Assembly (NCBI GenBank): GCA_963843315.1
Contig: CAWJJU010000007.1
Span: forward strand, 124,001 to 188,000
Length of the DNA stretch: 64,000 nt
Origin: JAWVFM01 sp963843315
Lineage (GTDB): Bacteria > Actinomycetota > Thermoleophilia > Solirubrobacterales > 70-9
Direction: 5' to 3'
Shown here: positions 28,587 to 36,379 of the stretch, one piece after another
Position numbering within the stretch: position 1 is the first letter of the stretch
Layout: the number at the start of each line of letters is the position of its first letter
Position numbers and translations under genes: made by a program
The notes under the pieces: model-generated
Databases searched by the model: none
What the model was told of the DNA's origin: nothing
What the model saw: the letters and a program-made list of their open reading frames with translations, nothing else

Positions 28587-29906
28587 ATGAGGTGGGCTTC
28601 GGCACGGTTCGGCTTGGCGACGGCCATCGCGCTCGCCGCGCTCGCCGCGACCGCTCCAGCCTCCACCGGAGGGCTCACCGCGAAGGGCTGCATCGCCGAG
28701 GCCACGGCCAACCCGGACTCCTGCCACCCGACGACCGCCGGCCTCACTGGGTTGAACGCCCTGGCCGTGAGCGCCGATGGCCGGTCGGTGTATGCCGCGG
28801 GCGGCAGTTCGAACGCACTCGCGATCTTCAAGCGAAGTCGCACGACGGGCGCGCTGACGCCGAAGGGCTGCATCGCCGATCCGGCCAACAACCCCGACGG
28901 CTGCGCGAAGACGGCCAGGGCGATCGACTACCCCACCGCCGTCGTCATCAGCCCGGACGGCAGATCCGTCTATGTGGGGAGCTACGAGAGCAACGCGGTT
29001 GTGCGCCTGAAGCGCAACCGCAAGACGGGCGCGCTTCACCCCGCCGATTGCATCGCCGAGAAGGGCGCCAATCCGGACGGCTGCCCGAGGACGACGCCGG
29101 GGCTCTACAACGTTGAATCGCTGGCGATGAGCCCGGACGGCAAGTCTCTCTACGCGGGCGGCGACGCCAGCGCCGTCGTTCGCTTCAAGCGCAACAGGAC
29201 CACCGGCGCCCTGGCTCCGAAGGGCTGCGTGCGGGACAAGTCGGACAGCTACGAGAACTGCAAGCAGACCGCGAAGGGAATGCGCGGGGACATCGGACTC
29301 GCGACGAGCGCCGACGGGAAGTCGCTCTACGTCGGCGGCGGGTCCTCGAACTCGATCGCGACCTTCAGGCGCGATCGCAAGACGGGCGCGCTGCATGCCA
29401 AGGGCGGCTGCATCGCCGACGCGAGCGGCAACCCCGACGCCTGCGCCGAGACGACGGCCAGCATGGCCGACCCCCTCTCGCTCGCCGTCAGCCCCGACGG
29501 CAGATCGGTGTACGCCGGGGGCTACAACTCGGACTCGCTGGTCCGCTTCAAACGCGACAAGAAGGGCATCCTCACTCCGCAGGGCTGCTACGCCGCCGCC
29601 GGCTGCTCGCACGTCGTCGGAGGCCTGCACAAGATCGACTCGATCGCCGCCAGCCCCGATTCCAAGTCCGTCTACACCGCCGCCTACGGCTCCAACGCAG
29701 TCGTCGGCTTTGCCCGAAACCCCAAGACGGGCGCGCTGACGACCAAACAGTGCGTCGCCGACTCCTCGAGCAACCCCGACGGGTGCGTCGAGACCGCCCC
29801 CGGCCTCGGCGGCGCCAGCGCCGTCGCCGTCAGCCCGAACGGTAGGTCCGTGTACGTCGGGGGCAAGGTGGCCAACGCGGTCGCGCGCTTCGCCCGCAAG
29901 CGTTGA
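28587..29906 (+). CDS. secreted seven-repeat beta-propeller with Cys-rich loops
   Basis: A 439-residue exported protein with a signal peptide (ATAIALAALAATAPAST). About seven repeats of 55-60 residues follow. Each has a blade core of the type (A/S)(V/A)S(A/P)DG(R/K)S(V/L)Y(A/V)GG, then S(N)AV, then a basic FKR(N/D)R turn and a TGAL. Most repeats also carry a loop GCIAD-x-NPDGC or a variant, so a pair of cysteines recurs per blade, fitting disulphides outside the cell. The fold resembles lactonase/YncE-like propellers. No enzyme motif is evident; binding or an adhesive role is as likely. It has the clearest promoter in the window. Confidence 0.8.
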   Translation: MRWASARFGLATAIALAALAATAPASTGGLTAKGCIAEATANPDSCHPTTAGLTGLNALAVSADGRSVYAAGGSSNALAIFKRSRTTGALTPKGCIADPANNPDGCAKTARAIDYPTAVVISPDGRSVYVGSYESNAVVRLKRNRKTGALHPADCIAEKGANPDGCPRTTPGLYNVESLAMSPDGKSLYAGGDASAVVRFKRNRTTGALAPKGCVRDKSDSYENCKQTAKGMRGDIGLATSADGKSLYVGGGSSNSIATFRRDRKTGALHAKGGCIADASGNPDACAETTASMADPLSLAVSPDGRSVYAGGYNSDSLVRFKRDKKGILTPQGCYAAAGCSHVVGGLHKIDSIAASPDSKSVYTAAYGSNAVVGFARNPKTGALTTKQCVADSSSNPDGCVETAPGLGGASAVAVSPNGRSVYVGGKVANAVARFARKR

Positions 29907-29930
29907 GGCGCCCTGGAACGGCGGGGTAAG

Positions 29931-30239
29931 TCAGCAGAGGCGCGCTGCAACCACCCTCTGCACGGCGTCCGGATCGTCGGGCGTGATCGTCGGGATCACT
30001 CGCCCCCCGACATCGATCTCGAGTCCGACCGACTTGCGGGGACGTCCGAGGTCGAGGTTCCACCAGTGCTTGAAGTCGCCCGAGCCCCAAAGCCGCCATC
30101 TGCCGCGGATTGTGCCCAGCGGACGCCGCCTCATGCCACGAATCGAGTCGTACGGGACCCGCTTGGCGCCCCAGGGGTAGTAGCGCCTGATGACGAGCCC
30201 ATCCTCGTCGCATGCCACCCTGCCGTCGTCGTAGAGCAT
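29931..30239 (-). CDS. small PH-domain-like protein
   Basis: A 102-residue protein starting MLYDDGRVACDEDG. Its strand pattern (LVIRRYYPWGAKRVPYDSI, then GLEIDVGGRVIPTITPDD) and a final helix (PDAVQRVVAARLC) look like the short bacterial PH-like fold. I infer the fold from pattern only. It lies 17 bases downstream of an alpha/beta hydrolase gene on the same strand and is probably cotranscribed with it. Confidence 0.6.
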   Translation of the reverse strand: MLYDDGRVACDEDGLVIRRYYPWGAKRVPYDSIRGMRRRPLGTIRGRWRLWGSGDFKHWWNLDLGRPRKSVGLEIDVGGRVIPTITPDDPDAVQRVVAARLC

Positions 30240-30256
30240 CGACCCGAGTCTAGGAC

Positions 30257-31318
30257 TCAGGCCGCCGTGAGCTCGCGCGGCTCGAGGACAGCCGTGCGCA
30301 GGAAGCGCTCGATGCCCTCGACCACGTGCACGGTGCGAAGCGACGGCAGCAGGTCGAAGGCGTGCTCGGCGCCGGGCAGCTCGACGTAGAGCACCTCGCT
30401 GCGCGAGGCCTCGCGCAGCCGCTCGACGAAGGCCCTGGCATCGCCCACGGGCACGAGGGTGTCGCGGTCGCCGTGGAAGACAAGGAACGGCGGCGCGCCC
30501 GCGTGCACCCGGTAGGTGGGCGAGACCGACTCGTAGAGCTCGGGCGCCTCGTCGTAGGAGCGCTTGAGCACGACCTTCGGGAACAGCCAGGTGCGCAGGC
30601 CGGGGTAATAGACGCCGCCGGCGTCGGCCATGTCGTAGACGCCGTAGAAGGGAACAGCGGCGGCGACAGACGTGTCCGCGTCCTCGAATCCCGGCTGCAG
30701 CGCCCTGTCGTCGGCCGTCAGCGCGGCGAGCGCCGTGAGGTGCCCGCCGGCCGAGCCGCCGGTGAGGCAGATCCGCCGCGGGTCGATCCCGAGCTCCTCC
30801 GCGTGCTCGCGCACCCAGGCGATCGCGCGCTTGACGTCGATCACGTGGTCGGGCAGCGTCGCGCGCGGGCTCAGGCGATAGTCGATGTTGAAGCCGATCC
30901 AGCCGTTCGAGGCCAGGTGGTTCAGCAGCGGGATCCCCTGCTCGACCCGGCTGCCCGAGATCCACCCGCCGCCGTGGACCTGGATCACGGCGGGGCGCGG
31001 GCGCTCGCCCTCCCCCGCCTTCGCCGGCCGGTAGACGTCGAGGCGCAGCCGGTAGCCCTCGCCCTCGAAGAACACGACGCCTCGCTCCTTGCGAACGGTG
31101 TTTGCGAAAAGCATCAGGACCGGGAAGAACAGGTGGCTGCGCGGCACCCGGAACTGCGAGGGCTCGCCCGGGATGTCGCCGAGCGCCCGGTCGACCGCGC
31201 GCGAGCTGCCGACGCTGATCCAGGCCAGCCGAGCCTCGAAGAGAAGAAGGAGGGCGATGAGCGCGATCGCGACCTCGCCGAGGATCGAGCCGGAGGCGCC
31301 GAGGGCGATGAGGGCCAC
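30257..31318 (-). CDS. membrane-anchored alpha/beta hydrolase (BD-FAE/HSL-like)
   Basis: An esterase of at least 353 residues. Two hydrophobic segments at the N-terminus are followed by a hydrolase domain with the oxyanion motif VHGGGW, the elbow GGSAGG, an Asp in FHGDRDTLVP and a His in GAEHAFD. The IDYRLSPRA stretch is typical of carboxylesterases. Coding-like sequence in the same frame continues upstream to about 31460 without a canonical start. The GTG at 31318 is therefore a minimum, and the real start may be a rarer codon overlapping the acyl-CoA dehydrogenase stop. It follows the thiolase and acyl-CoA dehydrogenase genes on the same strand. Confidence 0.82.
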   Translation of the reverse strand: MALIALGASGSILGEVAIALIALLLLFEARLAWISVGSSRAVDRALGDIPGEPSQFRVPRSHLFFPVLMLFANTVRKERGVVFFEGEGYRLRLDVYRPAKAGEGERPRPAVIQVHGGGWISGSRVEQGIPLLNHLASNGWIGFNIDYRLSPRATLPDHVIDVKRAIAWVREHAEELGIDPRRICLTGGSAGGHLTALAALTADDRALQPGFEDADTSVAAAVPFYGVYDMADAGGVYYPGLRTWLFPKVVLKRSYDEAPELYESVSPTYRVHAGAPPFLVFHGDRDTLVPVGDARAFVERLREASRSEVLYVELPGAEHAFDLLPSLRTVHVVEGIERFLRTAVLEPRELTAA

Positions 31319-31461
31319 CAGGACGATCGCGTTGAGGCCCGCGAACTGCCAGGCGAGCTCCCTGGCGGCCGCCGCGGTCGCCCAGCGCAGGACGCGCAGG
31401 TTGAGCGAGGTGGGCGGGTTGAGCCCCCAGAGCCGGCGGACGAGTTTGAGCTGTGCGCGGA

Positions 31462-32607
31462 TCAGAGCCCGTAGGTCTTGGAGATGATCTCGCGCTGGAT
31501 CTCGCTCGTGCCCGCGAAGATCGTGGAGACCAGGGTCGCGCGGACGTAGCGCTCCATGTCGTACTCGGTCGCGTAGCCGTAGCCACCCATCATCTGCTGG
31601 CCCTCCAGGGCCACCTTCTTCGCCGTCTCGGTGACCTTGAGCTTGACCATCGAGGCCTCTCGCGGAAGCGTCTTCTCCGGGTCGGCGTCAGTCCGCTGGG
31701 CCACTTCGTAGACGAGCAGGCGGCAGCACTCGATCTCGGTGGCGAGGTCGGCGAGGCGGTGGCGGATCGTCTGGAACGAGCCGATCGGCCGGCCGAACTG
31801 CTTGCGCTCCTTCACGTAGGCCAGGGTGTCGTCGAAGGCGCGCTCGGCGATGCCCAGGAACATCGCCCCGGTGATCAGGCGCTCGTGGTTGAGGCCCGTC
31901 ATGAGCTGCATCCAGGCCATGCCCTCCTGGCCCACCACCGCCTCGGCGGGAATCTCGCAGTCGGTGAAGTAGAGGTCGTTGACCTCGTCGGGCCCGGCCA
32001 TCGTGCCGATCCCGTGGATCTCGAGCCCCGGCGTCTCGCGCGGGACGTTGAACATGGTCACGCCCTCGTGCTTGGAGCCGTCGCGGCTGGTGCGGGCGAC
32101 GAGCAGGATGTGGTCCGCCTCCTGCGCCGCCGAGATCCAGGTCTTCTGGCCGTTGATGACGTAGCCGCCGTTGCGCCGCTCGGCGAAGCAGGAGAGGTTG
32201 CCCACGTCCGAGCCGGCCTCGGGCTCGGACATCGCGATCGCCTCCACCCGCCCGCCGGCGATGCCGCCGAGGATCTCCTGCTTCTGCTCGTCGGTGCCGA
32301 AGCGCGCATACGCGCCCGCGACGATCATCGAGAGGCCGAACGCGCCTGCGGGAATCTGGTTGCGGGCGATCTCCTCGAGCAGCAGGACCATGTCGACCGC
32401 GCCGCCGCCCGCGCCGCCGTACTTCTCGGGAATGGCGATGCCGAGCCAGCCGAGCTCGGCCAGCTTCGCCGCGATCTCGGGGCTGTGGTTGGTCTGGCCG
32501 CCCCTGGTCAGCTCCCGCCGCTTCTCACGGCTGCCGCACTCGCGCTTGGCGAAGTCGCGGATCGCCTCCTGGAAGTCGCGCTGCTCGTCGGTGAAGGCGA
32601 TCGCCAC
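31462..32607 (-). CDS. acyl-CoA dehydrogenase (isovaleryl/long-chain type base position)
   Basis: A 381-residue flavoenzyme that introduces the alpha,beta double bond in acyl-CoA. Family marks are AMSEPEAGSD, TWISAAQEAD, QFGRPIGSFQ and GGYGYATEYDMERY. The end motif reads IFAGTSEIQ, with Ala where medium-chain enzymes have the catalytic Glu. A Glu occurs instead in GLNHERL, the position used by isovaleryl-CoA and long-chain dehydrogenases, so that residue is the likely base. It is 4 bases downstream of the thiolase gene and presumably part of the same beta-oxidation operon under site S3. Confidence 0.93.
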   Translation of the reverse strand: MAIAFTDEQRDFQEAIRDFAKRECGSREKRRELTRGGQTNHSPEIAAKLAELGWLGIAIPEKYGGAGGGAVDMVLLLEEIARNQIPAGAFGLSMIVAGAYARFGTDEQKQEILGGIAGGRVEAIAMSEPEAGSDVGNLSCFAERRNGGYVINGQKTWISAAQEADHILLVARTSRDGSKHEGVTMFNVPRETPGLEIHGIGTMAGPDEVNDLYFTDCEIPAEAVVGQEGMAWMQLMTGLNHERLITGAMFLGIAERAFDDTLAYVKERKQFGRPIGSFQTIRHRLADLATEIECCRLLVYEVAQRTDADPEKTLPREASMVKLKVTETAKKVALEGQQMMGGYGYATEYDMERYVRATLVSTIFAGTSEIQREIISKTYGL

Positions 32608-32611
32608 GTCG

Positions 32612-33820
32612 CTAGCCCCGCGCCGGCTTGTAGACGGTGACGACGGCCGCCCCGCCGAGGCCGATGTTGTGCTGGAGGGCGACCTTGGCGCCGTCGACCT
32701 GGCGCCGCTCGGCCGTGCCGCGAAGCTGCCAGGTGAGCTCCGAGCACTGCGCGAGGCCCGTCGCTCCGAGCGGGTGGCCCTTGGAGATCAGCCCACCCGA
32801 CGGGTTCACCACCGGGCCGGAGCCGCCGTACGTCGTCGCCTCGGCGTCGACCAGCTCGTGCCCGTGGCCCTCCTCCGCGAACCCGAGCGCCTCGTAGGTG
32901 ATGAGCTCGTTGGCGCTGAAGCAGTCGTGCAGCTCGCAGACGTCGACGTCGACGGCCGAGACGCCGGCCTCCTCGTAGGCCTGACGTGCCGCCTCCTTGG
33001 ACATGTCGTAGCCCACGATCTTCATGCAGTCGGTCTCGTCGTCGAAGGTCGAGCGCATGTCGGTGACCATCGCCTGGCCGGCGATCTCGACGGCCTGATC
33101 CCACAGGCCGTGCTCGTCGACGAAGCGCTCGGAGGCCACGATCGCGCAGGCCGACCCGTCGGACGTTGGCGAGCACTGGAGCTTGGTGAGCGGCTCGTGG
33201 ATCATCTTCGCCGCCTTGATGTCCTCGAGCGAATACTCGTCCTGGAACTGGGCGTAGGGGTTGTTGACCGAGTGCTTGTGGTTCTTCCACCCGATCCAGG
33301 CGAAGTGGTCGGGAGTCGATCCGTACTTCTGCATGTGGTCGCGGCCCGCGTTGCCGAACATCTGCGGCGCGGCCGGCGACTGCTCGGGCTGGCGGATCTC
33401 GAACATCCGCATGGCGTGCTTGTCCATGGGGTTCGTGCGGTCGGTGTACTTCACGCCCAGCGACCCCATCTCCATCTTCTCGAAGCCCAGCGCGAGCGCG
33501 CAGTCGGCGAGGCCGCCGCGGACGGCCTGGCGTGCCATGTAGAGGGCCGAGCTGCCGGTGGAGCAGTTGTTGTTGACATTGACCACCGGGATGCCGGTGA
33601 GGCCCAGCCCGTACAGCGCGCGCTGGCCGGAGGTCGACTCGCCGTAGCAGTAGCCCGCGTAGGCCTGCTCGACGTCTTCGTAGGAAATGCCGGCGTCGGC
33701 GATCGCCTTCTCGCCCGCCTCCTTCGCCCAGTCGGGGTAGTCGCCCTCCTTCGTTCCCGGCTTGTCGAACTTGGTCATGCCGACGCCGATCACGAAGGTG
33801 CGGTTGCCGTTGGCGCTCAT
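32612..33820 (-). CDS. SCPx-type thiolase (lipid-transfer protein-like acetyl-CoA acetyltransferase)
   Basis: A 402-residue thiolase of the SCP-x/non-specific lipid-transfer class, which cleaves 3-ketoacyl-CoA, often of branched or sterol side chains. The nucleophile Cys is in VNNNCSTGSSAL. HDCFSANE and KGHPLGATG supply the active-site histidines. Length and the VNNPYAQFQDEY loop fit the class. ATG 33820 is preceded by TAGGAGAG; the 24 extra codons of the longer frame have no support. The operator-like site S3 lies 71 bases upstream. It is followed closely by the acyl-CoA dehydrogenase gene. Confidence 0.93.
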   Translation of the reverse strand: MSANGNRTFVIGVGMTKFDKPGTKEGDYPDWAKEAGEKAIADAGISYEDVEQAYAGYCYGESTSGQRALYGLGLTGIPVVNVNNNCSTGSSALYMARQAVRGGLADCALALGFEKMEMGSLGVKYTDRTNPMDKHAMRMFEIRQPEQSPAAPQMFGNAGRDHMQKYGSTPDHFAWIGWKNHKHSVNNPYAQFQDEYSLEDIKAAKMIHEPLTKLQCSPTSDGSACAIVASERFVDEHGLWDQAVEIAGQAMVTDMRSTFDDETDCMKIVGYDMSKEAARQAYEEAGVSAVDVDVCELHDCFSANELITYEALGFAEEGHGHELVDAEATTYGGSGPVVNPSGGLISKGHPLGATGLAQCSELTWQLRGTAERRQVDGAKVALQHNIGLGGAAVVTVYKPARG

Positions 33821-33890
33821 GTCTCTCCTAGGCTCGTTGTCGCAGCAGGCGGTGGGCCTCCGCCGCGGGCGAAGGCGGGCGGAAGATATC

Positions 33891-33914
33891 AAGAAACAGT
33901 CAGCCTGGTATGTA
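33891..33914. promoter_or_regulatory. TetR-type operator, degenerate copy (site S3)
   Basis: The left half AAG-AA-ACAGTC matches S1 and S2 in all but one base; the right half is GGTATGTAAG as in S2. It lies upstream of the thiolase/acyl-CoA dehydrogenase operon and covers the stop codon of the NTF2-like gene. Confidence 0.55.
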
Positions 33915-34292
33915 AGTTTGGGCGAGCGGCCGGAAGCCCGAGCAGAGGATCCGAAGCCAGGCGATGCGCTCGCCGTCGACTCGCAGATAAGCCTCCTGCT
34001 CGAACACGAAGCGCCCTTCCGGATTCGAGACCGTCAGCCGGTAGCGCACGCGCCCGGTGTCGGCGACCTCCCCGGCCTCCACCGAATCGAGCGTCTCGAC
34101 CTCATCGGAGTCTTCGAGCCAGACCGGCAGGACGTTCGCCGCCACACCTTCAGCGCTCGTCTCCTGCCAGAACCGGTTCGGTGTGAGCGCCCGGAAGTCG
34201 ACATCGTCGGCCAGGAGGTCGCGGGCGGCGTCGAAGTCCTTCGCGGCCAGCGCCCGGGCCCAGGCTCCTGCGAGATCGGATCTCGAGGCCAT
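33900..34292 (-). CDS. NTF2/SnoaL-like fold protein
   Basis: A 130-residue protein with the NTF2-like pattern: an N-terminal helix pair (GAWARALAAKDFDAARDLLADDVDFRA), a hydrophobic strand series (RVRYRLTVSN, FVFEQEAYLRV) and a closing strand (RIAWLRILCSGFRPL). Such proteins act as small isomerases, dehydratases or ligand carriers; no catalytic residues can be named. It lies upstream of the thiolase gene on the same strand, with the S3 site at its stop, so it is likely expressed separately. Confidence 0.75.
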   Translation of the reverse strand: MASRSDLAGAWARALAAKDFDAARDLLADDVDFRALTPNRFWQETSAEGVAANVLPVWLEDSDEVETLDSVEAGEVADTGRVRYRLTVSNPEGRFVFEQEAYLRVDGERIAWLRILCSGFRPLAQTYIPG

Positions 34293-34325
34293 CCGGGCGC
34301 GAGTCTATCCGCGCGGCTGCACACG

Positions 34326-34364
34326 GACGCCGGCCCGGGCGCTTCCTGCGCCCGGGCCGGCGTC
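34326..34364 (-). terminator. 17-bp perfect hairpin downstream of 34388
   Basis: Arms 34326-34342 and 34348-34364 (GACGCCGG at one end, CCGGCGTC at the other) pair perfectly around a TTCCT loop. It sits 24 bases after the stop of the minus-strand membrane protein gene and ahead of the NTF2-like gene. No U-tract is present, as is common in very GC-rich genomes. Confidence 0.75.
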
Positions 34365-34387
34365 GGGTGGATATGTCGGTCAGGCGG

Positions 34388-35017
34388 TCAGGCCGTGGCG
34401 TGACCCTCGACGCCGACCTTGCGATCGACCTTCGTCCCGTCGAGACGGGGGCGGAGCACGCCGAGCGTGAGGACCATCAGGCCCACTCCGACCAGGAGGA
34501 GGGCAACCCCCATCACGATCGAGAAGATCGAGACCTGCTGGGCGAAGTACGACGTGTTCAGCGCCGTGCTGAGCGCGGTGTCGGTCACCCAGATGTCGCG
34601 AGCGGCGTTCGCGGCCGGCCCACCCGTCTTCGGGTCGATTGCGGCTGCGTTCTCGTCGTTCGTCGGCTTGCCGTTCTTGTCGATGTAGCGCGGCATCTCG
34701 GCGTATGTCTTGCCGCCGGTCGCCTCAAGCGTGTGGATGCGCATGTACGACGCGAAGCACTTGGCCCTGGTGCCGCTGTTGATCGCCTGATTCGCAACCG
34801 AGCAGCTCGGCAGCGAAACGTCGCTCAGCCCGGCCTTCTTGGCCTCGGCGGCGATGGCCGACGGGGTCATGTCGGGGGCGCCGACGATCTTCTCCTGGCT
34901 GATCTGGTTGCCGACCTCCGAATGGCCCTTGGTGCCGATGACGATCGACCCGGCTCCCATCGCGAGGAGAACGACGCTCGCGCCGATGCCTCCCCAAATG
35001 AAGATCCTGTTCCTCAT
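34388..35017 (-). CDS. two-helix membrane protein with large extracytoplasmic domain
   Basis: A 209-residue protein. A first helix (FIWGGIGASVVLLAMGAGSIVIG) is followed by about 125 residues with two cysteines (SLPSCSVAN and RAKCFASYM, perhaps a disulphide). A second helix (IFSIVMGVALLLVGVGLMVLTLGVL) and a short basic tail end the protein. The loop should face outside. I recognise no family. The start has GAGGAAAG just upstream. A strong hairpin terminator ends the unit at 34326. Confidence 0.7.
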   Translation of the reverse strand: MRNRIFIWGGIGASVVLLAMGAGSIVIGTKGHSEVGNQISQEKIVGAPDMTPSAIAAEAKKAGLSDVSLPSCSVANQAINSGTRAKCFASYMRIHTLEATGGKTYAEMPRYIDKNGKPTNDENAAAIDPKTGGPAANAARDIWVTDTALSTALNTSYFAQQVSIFSIVMGVALLLVGVGLMVLTLGVLRPRLDGTKVDRKVGVEGHATA

Positions 35018-35473
35018 GTCTTTCCTCCTGGGCGGTTGAAATTGCCTGGAGAGACCGTAAGGACGAGAAGGAGCTGCGCCATCAGGGTTGCGCCGCCGAA
35101 AGTGTGCGTCACACCCGGCTTGGGCCTGCGGGTTTTCCGCAATCCGTGCTGAGGCGCGCCTGTGGCGCGCGGCGGGATCAGGCCCGGCAGACGTCCGCCG
35201 TTCACGCGCAGGTAGCCAAACGTCTGCGCGCCGTTTGGCAGCTGCTCAGCCATCGCGGCGAGGCAGAGCGGGCCATGGTGGTCGTTACGCGGCTTGATCG
35301 AGACGCGGACACCGTCCACGAGGGCTCCTACCTGGGCGATGTGTCGAAGGAGTTCCCGTGCGGAGGGACGCAGGGCGACAAGAGCCACGAGCACTTCTTC
35401 CTCGAGTACGCGCCTCCGGGTCAGGGAATCGGAGCCCAGTCAGTGCCGATGTCGGTAGCGACGGCCACGCGCC
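35018..35473. other. 456-bp region without a convincing gene
   Basis: Open frames on both strands cross this stretch (for example 35104-35589 plus and 35014-35394 minus), but none shows a family motif or a good ribosome site, and they overlap flanking genes. A small hairpin GCGCGCC-TGT-GGCGCGC is at 35154-35170. The upstream control region of the 34388 gene must lie at its left end. It may hold a decayed gene that I cannot identify. Confidence 0.4.
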
Positions 35474-36094
35474 CTACTTGCCGGCAAACGCCACGCCGTC
35501 AACCGAGATGCCGTTGCCGAAGACCGTGGCCGAGACGTTGTCGTTGTTGGGCACGGCGAGCACCTGCCCGTTTGGGTCGACATCGATAACGGCAAGGTTG
35601 TCATCACACTCGCCCCCTGCACAGGCCGTCGTCTGCCCCATTGCGACGGCGAACTGGTGCGCGGCGCTCGGCCGGTAGCCCTTCGGAAGGATGAACGCCG
35701 CGGTCGACATGGTGGGGCTGGCCGCGGAGCGCACCATCGTCCCCGCCAAGTGCACCGTGCCGAATGCGTCCCGAGAGTATGTGACCTTCGCGAACCGGCC
35801 CGCGATGTTGCTCCAGCCTCGCAGCCCCGACAGACTGCCGGCTCCACAGAAGACGCCGGTCTCGTTCGTGACGCACGGGTCGGCGTCCCCCACAGGATTC
35901 GCCTTCACCGCGATCTGCTTGACAGCGGCAAGATCCTGGGACTTGACCTGGCCGTTCACGATGTCGTCCGAGCGGACCGAGTTGTGGCCCCGAAGAGCGA
36001 CCGCGGTTCCGCCTGCCACGGCGATGAAAAGCGCGACGAGGGCGATCACGGTTCCCGGCCGGGGTCGCAGCCTCCTGATGTCCCTGCCCTCCAT
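35474..36094 (-). CDS. exported protein with PALVIA-type N-terminal anchor
   Basis: About 206 residues. The N-terminus has a basic start, a single helix (GTVIALVALFIAVAGGTAVAL) and the segment SVRSDDIVNGQVKSQDLA. This is the layout of a family very abundant in Thermoleophilia, in which this anchor precedes variable extracellular domains. The remainder is beta-rich with four cysteines (DPCVTNETGVFCGAG and TTACAGGECDD). The promoter at 36104-36132 puts the start of transcription at about 36096, so the second ATG (36094) is the likely start of an almost leaderless message, not 36100. Function unknown; surface exposure is likely. Confidence 0.75.
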   Translation of the reverse strand: MEGRDIRRLRPRPGTVIALVALFIAVAGGTAVALRGHNSVRSDDIVNGQVKSQDLAAVKQIAVKANPVGDADPCVTNETGVFCGAGSLSGLRGWSNIAGRFAKVTYSRDAFGTVHLAGTMVRSAASPTMSTAAFILPKGYRPSAAHQFAVAMGQTTACAGGECDDNLAVIDVDPNGQVLAVPNNDNVSATVFGNGISVDGVAFAGK

Positions 36095-36103
36095 GGTCAT
36101 GCG

Positions 36104-36132
36104 AGCCTAGTCGGAGCACCCCCCGCCGTCAA
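36104..36132 (-). promoter_or_regulatory. sigma-70-type promoter for the exported protein
   Basis: On the minus strand, -35 TTGACG (36127-36132), a 17-base spacer, and -10 TAGGCT (36104-36109). The -10 is identical to that at 28557. The predicted start of transcription falls at the second ATG of the gene. Confidence 0.65.
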
Positions 36133-36159
36133 CTCGCCCGGCCGATGCCTATCCCGGCC

Positions 36160-36379
36160 AGCGTCGACGAACAGGTCGAGCGCCTGCCCGCCGGCGCCTC
36201 GATCTCCGCAGCAGCCGTGTGGATGGTCCCCGGGAGGCGCGGATGGGGCTCGTCGGTCTTCGCCATCAGTGCCACGATTGCGCCCTCGCCCGGTCCCTGA
36301 CGGCGATGGCGAGGCCGATGCCGCGGCTGCCACCCGACATTAAGAGCGTGCGCCCGGAGAGGTCGGGGAGGGTGGCCAC
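36160..36379 (-). pseudogene. remnant of an HSDL2-like short-chain dehydrogenase
   Basis: From a GTG at 36379 the sequence reads ATLPDLSGRTLLMSGGSRGI and on to a nucleotide-binding loop. In shifted frames it continues AIVALMAKTDEPHPRLPGTI, HTAAAEIEA and GGQAL. This is the N-terminal third of the HSDL2-type SDR family, in which that MAKT-x-PHPKLPGTIHTAA stretch is diagnostic. At least two frame changes are needed and the rest of the gene, including the catalytic Tyr, is absent. It follows the acyl-CoA ligase gene on the same strand and was probably once its operon partner. Confidence 0.6.

Noticed and set aside
25892..28891. A 999-residue minus-strand open frame.
   Set aside because: It runs across the SDR, DJ-1 and GlxA genes in a wrong frame; all three have intact family motifs in their own frames.
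35014..35394. A 126-residue minus-strand ORF in the gap at 35.0-35.5 kb.
   Set aside because: No recognisable fold, it overlaps the start of the 34388 gene, and it has no ribosome site.
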